Source of the DNA: Pseudomonas paraglycinae
GTDB lineage: Bacteria; Pseudomonadota; Gammaproteobacteria; Pseudomonadales; Pseudomonadaceae
DNA length: 64,000 bases
Reading direction: 5' to 3'
Assembly (NCBI RefSeq): GCF_021601625.1
Contig: NZ_BQHR01000024.1
Coordinates: 1-64,000, forward strand
A model generated the notes under the pieces. The model worked only from the letters and a program-made list of their open reading frames with translations. It had not been told where the DNA came from and did not search any database. The number at the start of each line of letters is the position of its first letter. Within the stretch, counting starts at the first letter, position 1. This document shows, piece by piece, positions 46,901 to 52,514 of the stretch. The position numbers and the translations under genes are program-made.

Positions 46901-49046
46901 CAACCAGAGCGGCCCGGGCAGCTACGACGTCAACCTGTCGGTCAACGGCAGCACGCCGATCGACCTGAGCAGTGCCGGCGTGCCGATCTACACCGGCGTG
47001 CAGGATCTGGTGAATGCCGGCGTGAACGTCTCCGATCTGCACGGCAACAACGGCGAAGGCTATTACGACGGCTACAAACTCAACACCGGCGCCGAAGGCA
47101 CCACGGTGAAACTGTCGTCGATCAGCACCGCGCTGACCGACACCGACGGCTCGGAAACCCTGAGCATCAAGATCAGCGGCGCACCGGTCGGTTCGGTGCT
47201 CAGCGACGGCGCAGGCCACAGCTTCACCGTGACCGCCACCAGCGGCGACGCCAACGTCACCGACTGGAACCTCGGCACCCTGACCGTGACCCCGCCGACC
47301 TACTACAACGGCCAGTTCAACCTGACCGTGACCTCGACCTCCACCGAACAAGTCGGCGGCTCGGCCAGCACCACTGCGACCATCCCGGTCACCGTGGTGC
47401 CAGCGGTGTACAACGCGGTGGTCGCCACTTCGGCGGACGACACCGTCACCGGCACCGACGGCAACGACATCATCGTCGCCGACATCGGCGGCCTGACCGT
47501 GGTGCCGGGCACCAACTACAACATCGCGTTCATGGTCGACAGCTCGGGCAGTATGAGCGCCTCGTCGATCAACGCCGCCAAGGACTCACTGACGTCGGTG
47601 TTCAACACCCTCAAGCAGAGCCTGGGCAGCAACTCCGGCACAGTGAACATCTTCCTGGTGGACTTCGATACCCAGGTCAACAAGTCGGTGTCGGTGAACC
47701 TCAACGACCCGAACGCGCTGACCTTGCTCAAGGCCGTGCTGGACTCGATGTCGTCCGGCGGCGGCACCAACTACGAAGACGTGTTCAAGGCCACGGCGAA
47801 CTTCTTCCAGAGCGCCGAAGCGCTGGCCAACACCGGGGCGAAGAACCTCACGTACTTCATCACCGACGGCCAGCCGACCTACTACCAGAGCAACGAGCAG
47901 ACCAACCCGACGCTGTACGGCAACGTGAAGCTCGATGACGTGGTGAAAACCAGCAACTACAAACTGGGCGACAGCTTCAGCACCTACATCGACAACACCC
48001 ACTACCTGAGTATCAACACTGCCGGCGCCGTGGTATTGCAGACGTACAAGAACGGCAGCTGGAGCTGGAACAGCCTGGGTACCATCCACGCTCAGGGTGA
48101 CGGTACCTACGAGATCTCGAGTCTGGCGGGCAACGGCAGCAGCACCACGACCACGACCACCGATAACGCCAGCAGCGGTTTCGCCTTGCTCAACGGTTTG
48201 TCGAACGTGGAGGCCATCGGCATCAACAGCGGTGTCAGCCTCAACGACCTGAAACCGTACGATTCGGACAAGACGCCGCAAACCAACATCGATCCGAAGG
48301 ACCTGGCCAACTCGATCATCGGCCACACCGAAGCGACGATGCCGGGCAACGACACCGTCAGCGGTGGCGACGGCAACGACATCCTGTTCGGCGACCTGGT
48401 GAGCTTCAACGGCATTGCCGGCGAGGGTTACCAGGCGATGCAGGCGTTCGTGGCCAAGGAAACCGGGGTCGACGTCAGCAAAGTCACCACCAGCAACGTG
48501 CACCAGTACATCACCGAGCACTATCAGGCGTTCGATGTGTCCGGTGCCCACGACGGCAACGACACGCTGCTGGGCGGCGCGGGCAATGACATCCTGTTCG
48601 GCTCGGGCGGCAACGACCTGCTCGACGGCGGCAAGGGCAATGACATCCTGCTCGGCGGCACCGGCAACGACACGCTGATCGGTGGTCAGGGCAACGACAT
48701 CCTGATCGGTGGTTCGGGTGCCGACACCTTCGTCTGGAAGGCGGGCGACACCGGCAACGACGTGATCAAGGACTTCAAGGCCAGCGAAGGCGACCGCATC
48801 GACCTGCGTGATCTGTTGCAGGGTGAGAGTGGCAGCACCATCGACAACTTCCTGAAGATCACCACGGTCGACGGTGTGTCGTCGCTGCAAGTCAGCTCGG
48901 GCGGCAAGTTCAACTCGGGCGATGCCGCAGCCGCCACACCGGACGTGACGATCAAACTGGAAGGCAACAACTGGTCCACGGCCAACATTCACAACCTGAT
49001 TGCCGGCAGTGATCCGACCATCAAGGTCGACCACAACAACAGCTGA
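31914..49046 (+). CDS. lapA: LapA, giant repeat adhesin secreted by type I system
   Basis: 5,710 residues from the ATG at 31914 (ribosome site GGAGAG); an upstream GTG at 31893 is less likely. The N-terminal retention module (1-~106) is followed by the LapG cleavage site TAAG at 107-110. A divergent 102-residue repeat (174-275) precedes 42 repeats of exactly 100 residues (276-4475), a Calx-beta-like repeat (about 4476-4587), cadherin-like repeats, a PA14-like carbohydrate-binding segment (about 4870-5020), a vWA domain with MIDAS motif DSSGS at 5209-5213, RTX nonapeptides (GGxGNDxLxG, about 5483-5603) and a C-terminal type I secretion signal. LapA holds cells to surfaces while its N-terminus stays plugged in LapE; LapG cuts it free when c-di-GMP falls. 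All accessory genes lie on both sides. Confidence 0.97.
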   Translation: MSSVVAIVKSIVGQVFVVSPEGVRRVLVEGDRLFAGDQVDTGVSGAVSLELADGRTIDLGRDTQWSADAPDSSTDLAEATAEAAPSVEELQQAIAAGVDPTTALESTAAGPSAAGTGGAAGGGHSFVMLDATAGRVDPTIGFPTAGINAAGQAAQNITGGQTTDTNANALRESTLSLSATPSITEAGGVLVYTATLTQAPLTDLTITLSNGAVIVIPAGSTTGTVNVPLAPNDTVYNDPTQIDVTVTGTTGGNGITVTPPTTPATTQVTDTIDTTTVTLTAGPSVTEGGQITYTATLTNPAQTPVTVTLSNGSTITIGAGQTTGTVNVPTAPNDVYNNGSTVTTTITGATGGNFENLVPNPTPAVTTIVDSRDTTGLTLTATGTVVEGGQITYTATLTNPAQTPVTVTLSNGSTITIGAGQTTGSVNVPTAPNDVYNNGGTVSTTITGATGGNFENLVPNTTPATTTVTDSIDTTNLSLSATGSVAEGGSIVYTATLTNPAGTPVTVTLSNGSVITIEAGKTTGTVTVPAPADDVYKDAGKVEVTIKDATGGNFENLVPSTVPAVTEVTDTIDTTTVKLTATESAAEGGTVTYTATVGAPVTGSPVTVTLANGQSITIEVGKTTGTVTTTAPNDALTGNAPLTNSITGVSGGNYENLVADKTPVSTTVTDVADTTNLTLSATGTVAEGGSIVYTATLTNPAGTPVTVTLSNGSVITIEAGKTTGTVTVPAPADDVYKDAGKVEVTIKDATGGNFENLVPSTVPAVTDVTDTVDTTTVKLTATESAAEGGTVTYTATVGAPVTGSPVTVTLANGQSITIEVGKTTGTVTTTAPNDALAGNAPLTNAITGVSGGNYENLVADKTPVSTTVTDTVDTTNLTLSATDSVAEGGSIIYTATLTNPAGTPVTVTLSNGSVITIEAGKTTGTVTVPAPADDVYKDAGKVEATITGATGGNFENLVPSTVPAVTQVTDTIDTSTVKLTATESAAEGGTVTYTATVGAPVTGSPVVVTLANGQAITIEVGKTTGTVTTTAPNDVLAGHAPLTNSITNVSGGNYENLVADKTPVSTTITDTVDTTTVSLTATGNVNEGGQIIYTATLTNPAGTSVTVTLSNGSVITIEAGKTTGTVTVPAPADDVYKDAGKVEVTIKDTSGGNFENLVANPTPAVTNVADTINTTHLTLSAESYVLEGTSITYTATLTNAAQTPVTVNLSNGQTIVIEAGKTSGSVTIPAPSDDVYKDVSKLTVTMTDASGGNFEKLDVSKTPVSTTVNDTIDKTTLTLSASDTVSEGGQITYTATLSNPAGTPMTVTLANGAVINIAAGATTGSVNFPAPANTPYIDGGKVQTAIASHSGGNFEQVDANRSAVVTKVTDTVDTTNISLSATGSVAEGGSIVYTATLTNPAGTAMTVTLSNGAVINIAKGASTGTITVAAPGDDVYKDAGKVDASITKTTGGNFENLVVDKTPAVTDITDTIDTSTVSLSATASTVEGGVVVYTASVTAPVTGSPVVVTLSNGQTITIPVGASSASVNYTAPNDALAGGNTLSVKIDGTSGGNYENLVADKTPAVTSVTDTVDTTNLTLSATGSVAEGGSIVYTATLTNPAGTPVTVTLSNGSVITIEAGKTTGTVTVPAPADDVYKDAGKVEVTIKDASGGNFENLVPSTVPAVTEVTDTIDTSTVKLSADTSVAEGGTVTYTATVGAPVTGSPVTVTLANGQTITIEVGKTTGTITTTAPNDALNGHTPLSNSITGVSGGNYENLVADKTPVSTTVTDTVDTTDLTLTATGTVAEGGSITYTATLTNPAGTPVTVTLSNGSVITIEAGKTSGTVTVDAPKDDVYKDAGKVEVTIKDATGGNFENLVPSTVPAVTEVTDTIDTTTVKLTATESAAEGGTVTYTATVGAPVTGSPVTVTLANGQSITIEVGKTTGTITTTAPNDALNGHTPLTNAITGVSGGNYENLVADKTPVSTTVTDTVDTTNLTLSATDSVAEGGSITYTATLTNPAGTPVTVTLSNGSVITIEAGKTTGTVTVDAPKDDVYKDAGKVEVTIKDASGGNFENLVPSTVPAVTEVTDTIDTTTVKLTATESAAEGGTVTYTATVGAPVTGSPVTVTLANGQSITIEVGKTTGTISTTAPNDALNGHTPLTNAITGVSGGNYENLVADKTPVSTTVTDTVDTTNLTLSATDSVAEGGSIVYTATLTNPAGTPVTVTLSNGAVITIEAGKTTGTVTVDAPKDDVYKDAGKVEVTIKDATGGNFENLVPSTAPAVTEVTDTIDTSTVKLTATESAAEGGTVTYTATVGAPVTGSPVTVTLANGQSITIEVGKTTGTVTTTAPNDALNGHTPLTNSITGVSGGNYENLVADKTPVSTTVTDTVDTTTLTLSATPEVNEGGQITYTATLTNAAGTPVTVTLSNGAVITIEAGKTSGTVTVDAPKDDVYKDAGKVETTISTTTGGNFENLVTSTAPAVTTVNDTIDTSTVSLTATANVAEGETVVYTATATAPVTGSPLVVTLSNGQTITIAVGETTGTVNFVAPNSPLAGGSSLSVTIDKATGGNYENLAVDGKPANTSVSDTVDTTNLNLTATDSVAEGGSITYTATLTNPAGTPVTVTLSNGAVITIEAGKTTGTVTVDAPKDDVYKDAGKVEATISTATGGGFENLVPSTVPAVTNVTDTIDTTTVKLTATESAAEGGNVTYTAIVGAPVTGSPVTVTLSNGQSITIEVGKTTGTVTTTAPNDALNGHAPLTNAITGVTGGNYENLVADKTPVSTTVTDTVDTTNLTLSATGSVAEGGSIVYTATLTNPAGTPVTVTLSNGAVITIEAGKTSGTVTVDAPKDDVYKDAGKVEATISTATGGNFENLVPSTVPAVTEVTDTIDTTTVKLTATESAAEGGTVTYTATVGAPVTGSPVTVTLANGQSITIEVGKTTGTVTTTAPNDALNGHTPLTNAITGVSGGNYENLVADKTPVSTTVTDTVDTTNLSLTATDSVAEGGSIVYTATLTNPAGTPLTVTLSNGAVITIEAGKTTGTVTVAAPTDDVYKDAGKVEVTIKDATGGNFENLVPSTVPAVTEVTDTVDTTTVKLTASETAAEGGTVTYTATVGAPVTGSPVTVTLANGQSITIEVGKTTGTVTTTAPNDALNGHTPLTNAITGVTGGNYENLVADKTPVSTTVTDTVDTTNLTLSATNSVAEGGSITYTATLTNAAGTPVTVTLSNGAVITIEAGKTTGTVTVDAPKDDVYKDAGKVEVTIKDASGGNFENLVPSTVPAVTEVTDTIDTTTVKLTATESAAEGGTVTYTATVGAPVTGSPVTVTLSNGQSITIEVGKTTGTVTTTAPNDALTGHAPLTNAITGVTGGNYENLVADKTPVSTTVTDTVDTTNLTLSATNSVAEGGSITYTATLTNAASTPVTVTLSNGAVITIEAGKTTGTVTVDAPKDDVYKDAGKVEATISTATGGNFENLVPSTVPAVTQVTDTIDTTTVKLTATASAAEGGTVTYTATVGAPVTGSPVTVNLSNGQSITIEVGKTTGTVTTTAPNDALNGHAPLTNAITNVTGGNYENLVADKTPVSTTVTDTVDTTNLSLSATGTVAEGGSITYTATLTNAAGTPVTVTLSNGAVITIEAGKTTGTVTVAAPADDVYKDAGNVQATITNATGGNFENLVTSTTPAVTSVTDTIDTTTVKLTATATAAEGGTVTYTATVGAPVTGSPVTVNLSNGQSITIEVGKTTGTVTTTAPNDALTGHAPLTNAITGVSGGNYENLVADKTPVSTTVTDTVDTTNLSLSATGTVAEGGSITYTATLTNAAGSPVTVTLSNGAVITIEAGKTAGTVTVPAPADDVYKDAGNVQATITNASGGNFENLVTSTTPAVTSVTDTIDTTTVKLTATATAAEGGTVTYTATVGAPVTGSPVTVNLSNGQSITIEVGKTTGTVTTTAPNDVLNGHAPLTNAITNVSGGNYENLVADKTPVSTTVTDTVDTTNLSLSATNSVAEGGSITYTATLTNAAGTPVTVTLSNGAVITIEAGKTTGTVTVPAPADDVYKDAGNVQATITNATGGNFENLVTSTTPAVTSVTDTIDTTTVKLTATATAAEGGTVTYTATVGAPVTGSPVTVNLANGQSITIEVGKTTGTVTTAAPNDALTGHTPLTNSITNVSGGNYENLVADKTPVSTTVTDTVDTTNLSLSATGTVAEGGSITYTATLTNAAGSPVTVTLSNGAVITIEAGKTTGTVTVPAPADDVYKDAGNVQATIKSATGGNFENLVTSTTPAVTSVTDTIDTTTVKLTATTTAAEGGNVVYTATVGAPVTGSPVTVTLANGQSITIEVGKTTGTVTTTAPNDALTGHTPLTNAITNVSGGNYENLVADKTPVSTTVTDTIDTTNLSLSATGTVAEGGSITYTATLTNAAGSPVTVTLSNGSVITIEAGKTTGTVTVPAPADDVYKDAGNVQATITNATGGNFENLVTSNTPAVTSVTDTIDTTTVSITGSTSVTEGQTASYTVSLTHPAQTEVTLKIVYSGTAADGSDFTGVYTVKIPAGASSAQFNVATIDDKITEGTENFVVKIDSATGGNFENLAVSSTNGSVSTSIIDNDAPPVIDLDANNSSGATGADYKVTFTENTPGAGVSIADTDIKITDPDSTMLTGATVVLTNRQDGDALNLGNSVNGITINANSTNGTVTLTLSGNATLADYMQAIKNISFTNSSEDPSTVPRIITVTVTDGGNYSNTATTTVNVVAVNDAPVAAPVNVTGTEDTPLVLGWSTFGVSDVDSPASSLGVKITQLPGEGKLQYLDGSTWKDVATNQTFSKADIDAGKLRFLPDANESGVNGYGGTGVGNNQADYAQIKFQPTDGQLLGNTGTIKIDITPVADAPTLSVADNSVKSTGLIKEVWTGLSGLGTDGSGANSTTLKNVIDGAGKPNTSGTVNNVQSDGSVTAGTASKTSGLIYLEAGKTYTFSGTGDDSLLVTIGGKNVASTTWGAGGNLNGSFTPTTSGYYTLDIYHHNQSGPGSYDVNLSVNGSTPIDLSSAGVPIYTGVQDLVNAGVNVSDLHGNNGEGYYDGYKLNTGAEGTTVKLSSISTALTDTDGSETLSIKISGAPVGSVLSDGAGHSFTVTATSGDANVTDWNLGTLTVTPPTYYNGQFNLTVTSTSTEQVGGSASTTATIPVTVVPAVYNAVVATSADDTVTGTDGNDIIVADIGGLTVVPGTNYNIAFMVDSSGSMSASSINAAKDSLTSVFNTLKQSLGSNSGTVNIFLVDFDTQVNKSVSVNLNDPNALTLLKAVLDSMSSGGGTNYEDVFKATANFFQSAEALANTGAKNLTYFITDGQPTYYQSNEQTNPTLYGNVKLDDVVKTSNYKLGDSFSTYIDNTHYLSINTAGAVVLQTYKNGSWSWNSLGTIHAQGDGTYEISSLAGNGSSTTTTTTDNASSGFALLNGLSNVEAIGINSGVSLNDLKPYDSDKTPQTNIDPKDLANSIIGHTEATMPGNDTVSGGDGNDILFGDLVSFNGIAGEGYQAMQAFVAKETGVDVSKVTTSNVHQYITEHYQAFDVSGAHDGNDTLLGGAGNDILFGSGGNDLLDGGKGNDILLGGTGNDTLIGGQGNDILIGGSGADTFVWKAGDTGNDVIKDFKASEGDRIDLRDLLQGESGSTIDNFLKITTVDGVSSLQVSSGGKFNSGDAAAATPDVTIKLEGNNWSTANIHNLIAGSDPTIKVDHNNS
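32739..45338 (+). repeat. 42 tandem 300-bp repeats of lapA
   Basis: The repeat phase never shifts over 12,600 bp: every unit is exactly 300 bp, so no indel separates the copies. Two types mostly alternate as a 600-bp dimer: type A (NLTLSATxSVAEGGSI..., KDDVYKDAGKVE, GGNFENLV) and type B (TVKLTATESAAEGGTV..., GAPVTGSPVTVTL, GGNYENLVADKTPVST). Units beginning near 35101-36301 and 39001-39301 are divergent, and from about 42601 the A units switch to a KDAGNVQATI subtype. Confidence 0.95.
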
Positions 49047-49056
49047 TGCGTGAAAA

Positions 49057-49082
49057 ACGGCCGCCCCACTTGGGGCGGCCGT
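49057..49082 (+). terminator. Hairpin terminator after lapA
   Basis: 11-bp stem ACGGCCGCCCC / GGGGCGGCCGT with loop ACTT, ten bases past the lapA stop, followed by CACGTTTG. GC-rich with a weak U-tract; AAAAA precedes it on the plus strand. Confidence 0.7.
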
Positions 49083-49193
49083 CACGTTTGCGGCGCTTGA
49101 ACCGGTGACGATTGCGTCGGCGCACCGCATACTCGCGCGCAGTTGGCTATGCTGCTGACAGCATGACGCTGGTCCATTTCCGAGGGATGCTCA

Positions 49194-49532
49194 ATGTTTT
49201 ACGTGCAACGCGATGCGCAGGGTCAGTTGATTCGCGTGGAAGCTGCGGCCTACGCCGAGGCCACGGAAACGCTGCCGGCCGACCACCACGAAATCCAGGC
49301 CTGGTACGCCAACGAGGCCGTGGAGAACAGCCTCAAACAGCTCAAGCAGAGCGACCTGGAAATGATCCGGGTACTCGATGACCTGATTCAGGTGCTGACC
49401 CAGAAAGGCGTGATCCGCGTCACCGACCTGCCAGCGGCGGCCCAGGCCAAGTTGATGGACCGGACCCAGGCGCGGGAAGCGCTGGGCGGGTTGAGTCAGT
49501 TGATTGATGAGGATGAGGGTGGGTTGATCTGA
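49194..49532 (+). CDS. Conserved small protein between lapA and lapD
   Basis: 112 residues, acidic, helical in its second half (NEAVENSLKQLKQSDLEMIRVLDDLIQVL), ending in a Glu/Asp-rich tail. No signal peptide or membrane segment. The ATG has GAGGG eight bases upstream. I recall a gene of this kind, often mislabelled tryptophan synthase beta-like, at this position in lap loci, but it has no function I can name. Nothing in it resembles tryptophan synthase. It faces lapD convergently across a palindromic repeat. Confidence 0.75.
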   Translation: MFYVQRDAQGQLIRVEAAAYAEATETLPADHHEIQAWYANEAVENSLKQLKQSDLEMIRVLDDLIQVLTQKGVIRVTDLPAAAQAKLMDRTQAREALGGLSQLIDEDEGGLI

Positions 49533-49545
49533 TTTGCCTACAGTC

Positions 49546-49653
49546 GATCGTTCCCACGCTCTGCGTGGGAATGCCGCCCGTGACGCTCCGCGTCACATCA
49601 GTGTCTGACGCGACACCGACGGTGTGACTGGAACGCGGAGCGTGGGAACGATC
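49546..49653. repeat. Pseudomonas intergenic palindromic repeat
   Basis: The ends are perfect 16-bp inverted repeats (GATCGTTCCCACGCTC at 49546-49561 and its complement at 49638-49653) around smaller internal palindromes (CACGCTCTGCGTG, GTGACGCTCCGCGTCAC). This GTTCCCACGC-type element is scattered through P. fluorescens-group intergenic spaces. Here it lies between two convergent genes and could serve as a bidirectional terminator. Confidence 0.7.
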
Positions 49654-49667
49654 AGTTTGGCGCTGCA

Positions 49668-51614
49668 TTATTTCCAGGGCTTGGGCTCACCGAACAGCTG
49701 CCCCTGAACCCCATACAACCCCATCTCGCGAATCACCGACAATTCCCCTTCCGTCTCGACCCGCTCGGCAATCAGCGGCAGATCGATGCTGTGCGCCGCA
49801 CGCTGGATCGCTTCGATGAACAGACGCTTGTCGCTTTCCTGATCGATCGCCCGGATGTAACTGCCATCGATCTTCAAATACGCCAGCCCCAGCCGCGCCA
49901 GGTTGCCGATCATGCTGAAGCGTCCGCCAAAACGCTGCAGGCTCAGGGAGAAACCGAGCTCGCGCAGGCGCCGGGTCAACTGTTCCAGCACCGCTTGCTC
50001 CGGCAATTGTTCCTCGCCGATTTCCAGGGTCAGGCGCGCACCGAGGTTGGAATGCGCTCGCAGAATCTCGAACACTTTGTTCAACGCCTGCGGATCGGCC
50101 AGGGTCGCCGAGGACAGATTCAGCGCCAGGGATTCTTCATGACCGGCCATCTGCTCCAGCACCCGCTCGAGCATCAACCGGTCCAGCCGCGCGGTCCAGC
50201 CGAAGCGCTCAAGCCACGGCAGGAAGCGCCCGGCGGGAATGGTCTGGCCCTGCTCGTCGAGCAAGCGCGACAGCACCTTGTAATGCAGCACCAGTTGCGT
50301 GTCCTGCGCCGCCACTACCGGCTGGAAGAACAGCTCGAAACGCCGCTGATTCAACGCCTGATCGAGCAAACGGTGCCAAGCGTGGTGATCGTCACCGACG
50401 TCCGCCACCAGGCTCTGATCGAGGCATGCCCAGTTCTGCTCGCCCTGCCCTTCGGCCTGGGCCAGCGCCTGATCGCCGAGGCTGAGGACCGCTTGCGGCG
50501 AGTCGCCGTGAGCGAACGGTGCCAGGCCGATAGAAGCCACGGCGGCCACGTCGGTGGCGCCCGTCGCGTGCAGGCTGCTCAGGGCACTGTCGAGGCTCTG
50601 CGCCAGCTGCAACGCTTCTTCGCGGGTCAGCCCCGGCGCCAGCACGGCGAATTCACCACCGCGAATGCGGGTGATGAGGTTCTGGGTTTCCGGGTATTTG
50701 GCGCACTCGCGGGACAGTTGCTCGCCAACCGCTTTCAACAATTCATCGGTACGCTGACCGCCAAGGCGCTGGTTCAGCCCGGCCAGATCCTTGACCCGCA
50801 ACAGCAGCAGATAACCGGAACTGGCCTGCTCCGGGTTGCTCACCCGCGCATTCAGCTGCATCTCGAAATAACGCCGGTTGGCCAACCCGGTGAGGTTGTC
50901 CTGATAGGATTCGATGCGCAGTTTTTCACTGCGCTCGGCCTGCTCCTGGAACAGTGCCTTGAGCTTCTCGACCATCTGGTTCATCGCCAGCACTACGCGG
51001 CGCAATTCAGGCGTGCGCGGCAGGTCCGGCAGGCTGAGGAACTCACGACGGGCGATGGCGTGGGATTGCTTGACCATGTAATCCAGCGGCTTCAGTTGCC
51101 GACGCAGCAACAACGCGCCCAGCACCGCACTCACCGCGCCGCAGACCAGCAACCAGCCCAGGCTGCCGAGTGCGCTCTGCCAGAGCTTGGCCAGGGCGAA
51201 CATCGGGTGGCTGACCACCTCGACCCGCGCTGCCTGCTCCCAGCCACGGCTGACCAGCGCATCGCCACCGGCCGGCTCCAGGCCGATCAGTTTGACGAAC
51301 CAGTCCGGCACGTTGGTGACCGCCGGAATGCCGTTGCGCTCGACGATGGTCTGGTCGGTCTTCAGGTCGACCACGCGGATGCTCGAGTAATAACCGCTGT
51401 CGAAGATCGAACTGACCAGCAACTCGACCATCGCCGGGTCATCGATGTTCGGCGTCAACGACAGCGCCAGCGCCGTGGCCGCATCCTGGGCGTGGGAGCG
51501 CAACTGGTTGACGTACTGGGTGCGCGAGCTCTCCAGACTGACCATGAAGCTGCCGGTGAAGGCGACCACCAGGAACAGACAGATAGCGATCAACAGCTGT
51601 TTGAACAAAGACAT
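49668..51614 (-). CDS. lapD: LapD, inner-membrane c-di-GMP receptor
   Basis: 648 residues: N-terminal helix, a periplasmic domain (about 25-150), a second helix, HAMP (RRQLKPLDYMVKQSHAIARREF), a GGDEF domain with the degenerate RGGEF and an EAL domain in which EAL is replaced by KVL (LHYKVLSRLL). The degeneracy of both active sites fits a receptor rather than an enzyme, as known for LapD. When bound to c-di-GMP it sequesters LapG in the periplasm and so keeps LapA on the cell. It precedes lapG on the same strand: lapG ends upstream at 51629, so transcription runs lapG then lapD, 14 bp apart. Confidence 0.97.
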   Translation of the reverse strand: MSLFKQLLIAICLFLVVAFTGSFMVSLESSRTQYVNQLRSHAQDAATALALSLTPNIDDPAMVELLVSSIFDSGYYSSIRVVDLKTDQTIVERNGIPAVTNVPDWFVKLIGLEPAGGDALVSRGWEQAARVEVVSHPMFALAKLWQSALGSLGWLLVCGAVSAVLGALLLRRQLKPLDYMVKQSHAIARREFLSLPDLPRTPELRRVVLAMNQMVEKLKALFQEQAERSEKLRIESYQDNLTGLANRRYFEMQLNARVSNPEQASSGYLLLLRVKDLAGLNQRLGGQRTDELLKAVGEQLSRECAKYPETQNLITRIRGGEFAVLAPGLTREEALQLAQSLDSALSSLHATGATDVAAVASIGLAPFAHGDSPQAVLSLGDQALAQAEGQGEQNWACLDQSLVADVGDDHHAWHRLLDQALNQRRFELFFQPVVAAQDTQLVLHYKVLSRLLDEQGQTIPAGRFLPWLERFGWTARLDRLMLERVLEQMAGHEESLALNLSSATLADPQALNKVFEILRAHSNLGARLTLEIGEEQLPEQAVLEQLTRRLRELGFSLSLQRFGGRFSMIGNLARLGLAYLKIDGSYIRAIDQESDKRLFIEAIQRAAHSIDLPLIAERVETEGELSVIREMGLYGVQGQLFGEPKPWK

Positions 51615-51628
51615 CTGAGCGCGTGCTC

Positions 51629-52390
51629 CTAGTTAGTCGTCTCGACCGGAAATCCTTCGGCCTGCATTTTCTTCAACACATCCTGCCAGCGTGACAGGCG
51701 CTTGGTGTCACCGACCTTCTTGTTGCCCTTGGCGCCCGGCAGGTACAACCCTTCGGCATTGAAAGAGTAGACCGGCAGCAAATCGGTTCGCTCGGCGGCC
51801 GGCTTGATCGGATCGATCAGGCTGTCGAGCACCAGCGGCATGGCGTCAGGGCTGGAATAGTAAGTCAGGACCATGTGCGCGCGGTTCTGGCGCAGCGCCT
51901 TTACGTAGGTGATACGCAACTTGTCACTGGCCACACCGAGGTGGCGCAGGCTGAAATACTTGGCGATCGCATAGTCTTCGCAGTCGCCGGCGCCTTTCCA
52001 CAAGGCTTCGATAGGGGTTTCCCAATAGTCGACCTCGTGCCACAGATCGATGTCTTCGACGTAGCGCATCTGTTTGTTGAAAAACAGGTTCACCACTTTG
52101 AGCTTTTCCATCTCGCTGACCTGCTTCTGCGTGGCCAGCAGATTCTGCCAGGCATCGATCCGCTGTTGCCCGGCACCCAACGGCCCGTACAGCGCCGTGG
52201 CCTTGCGGCTGATCGCGGAAAAATCCCAATCGGCATGCAGGCCGCCCAGCATGATGCCGGCCAGCAGCAGCGCGCAGGCAAGCCAGCGCGCGATCCGTGG
52301 GAACGCGAAACGTACCGCCAATGCAAGGCATCCAGGGCAGAGAGGAAAGCGCTTGATGGTGAAGGTTAGCCCAGCAAAAAACAATGGCAC
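51629..52390 (-). CDS. lapG: LapG, periplasmic cysteine protease for LapA
   Basis: 253 residues as drawn. Catalytic triad of the bacterial transglutaminase-like (BTLCP) family: Cys137 in GAGDCEDYA, His172 in NRAHMVL and Asp189 in LVLDSLID. A hydrophobic export segment (IARWLACALLLAGIMLGGLHA, about 33-53) precedes ADWDF, the likely mature start. The drawn GTG start at 52390 lacks a good ribosome site; a TTG at 52321 would start about 23 residues later and fits remembered homologues better. It cleaves LapA at the TAAG site unless held by LapD. Its promoter region is shared with the divergent GntR gene. Confidence 0.95.
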   Translation of the reverse strand: MPLFFAGLTFTIKRFPLCPGCLALAVRFAFPRIARWLACALLLAGIMLGGLHADWDFSAISRKATALYGPLGAGQQRIDAWQNLLATQKQVSEMEKLKVVNLFFNKQMRYVEDIDLWHEVDYWETPIEALWKGAGDCEDYAIAKYFSLRHLGVASDKLRITYVKALRQNRAHMVLTYYSSPDAMPLVLDSLIDPIKPAAERTDLLPVYSFNAEGLYLPGAKGNKKVGDTKRLSRWQDVLKKMQAEGFPVETTN

Positions 52391-52437
52391 CCTGAGATCA
52401 TCGCTGGCGCGCTAAACTTCAGATGTGACAGGGTTCT

Positions 52438-52462
52438 TCTACACGGTTTGACAACCTGTAGA
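52438..52462. promoter_or_regulatory. Imperfect palindrome in the lapG-gntR divergent region
   Basis: TCTACACGGTT-TGAC-AACCTGTAGA: the arms pair apart from one bulged base. It sits about 50 bp from both starts, the usual place and size for a GntR-family operator. It is a candidate autoregulatory site that could also affect lapG. Confidence 0.5.
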
Positions 52463-52514
52463 GCAATCACTAGTGTCCTTTGGATCCAAATCCGCAGTCA
52501 TAGGGTGTGCAGTT

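Noticed and set aside
49194-49532. Annotation as tryptophan synthase beta subunit
   Set aside because: Far too short and without any matching motif; the name seems to be a propagated database error.
49791-51632. 613-codon plus-strand frame across lapD
   Set aside because: Antisense shadow of lapD.
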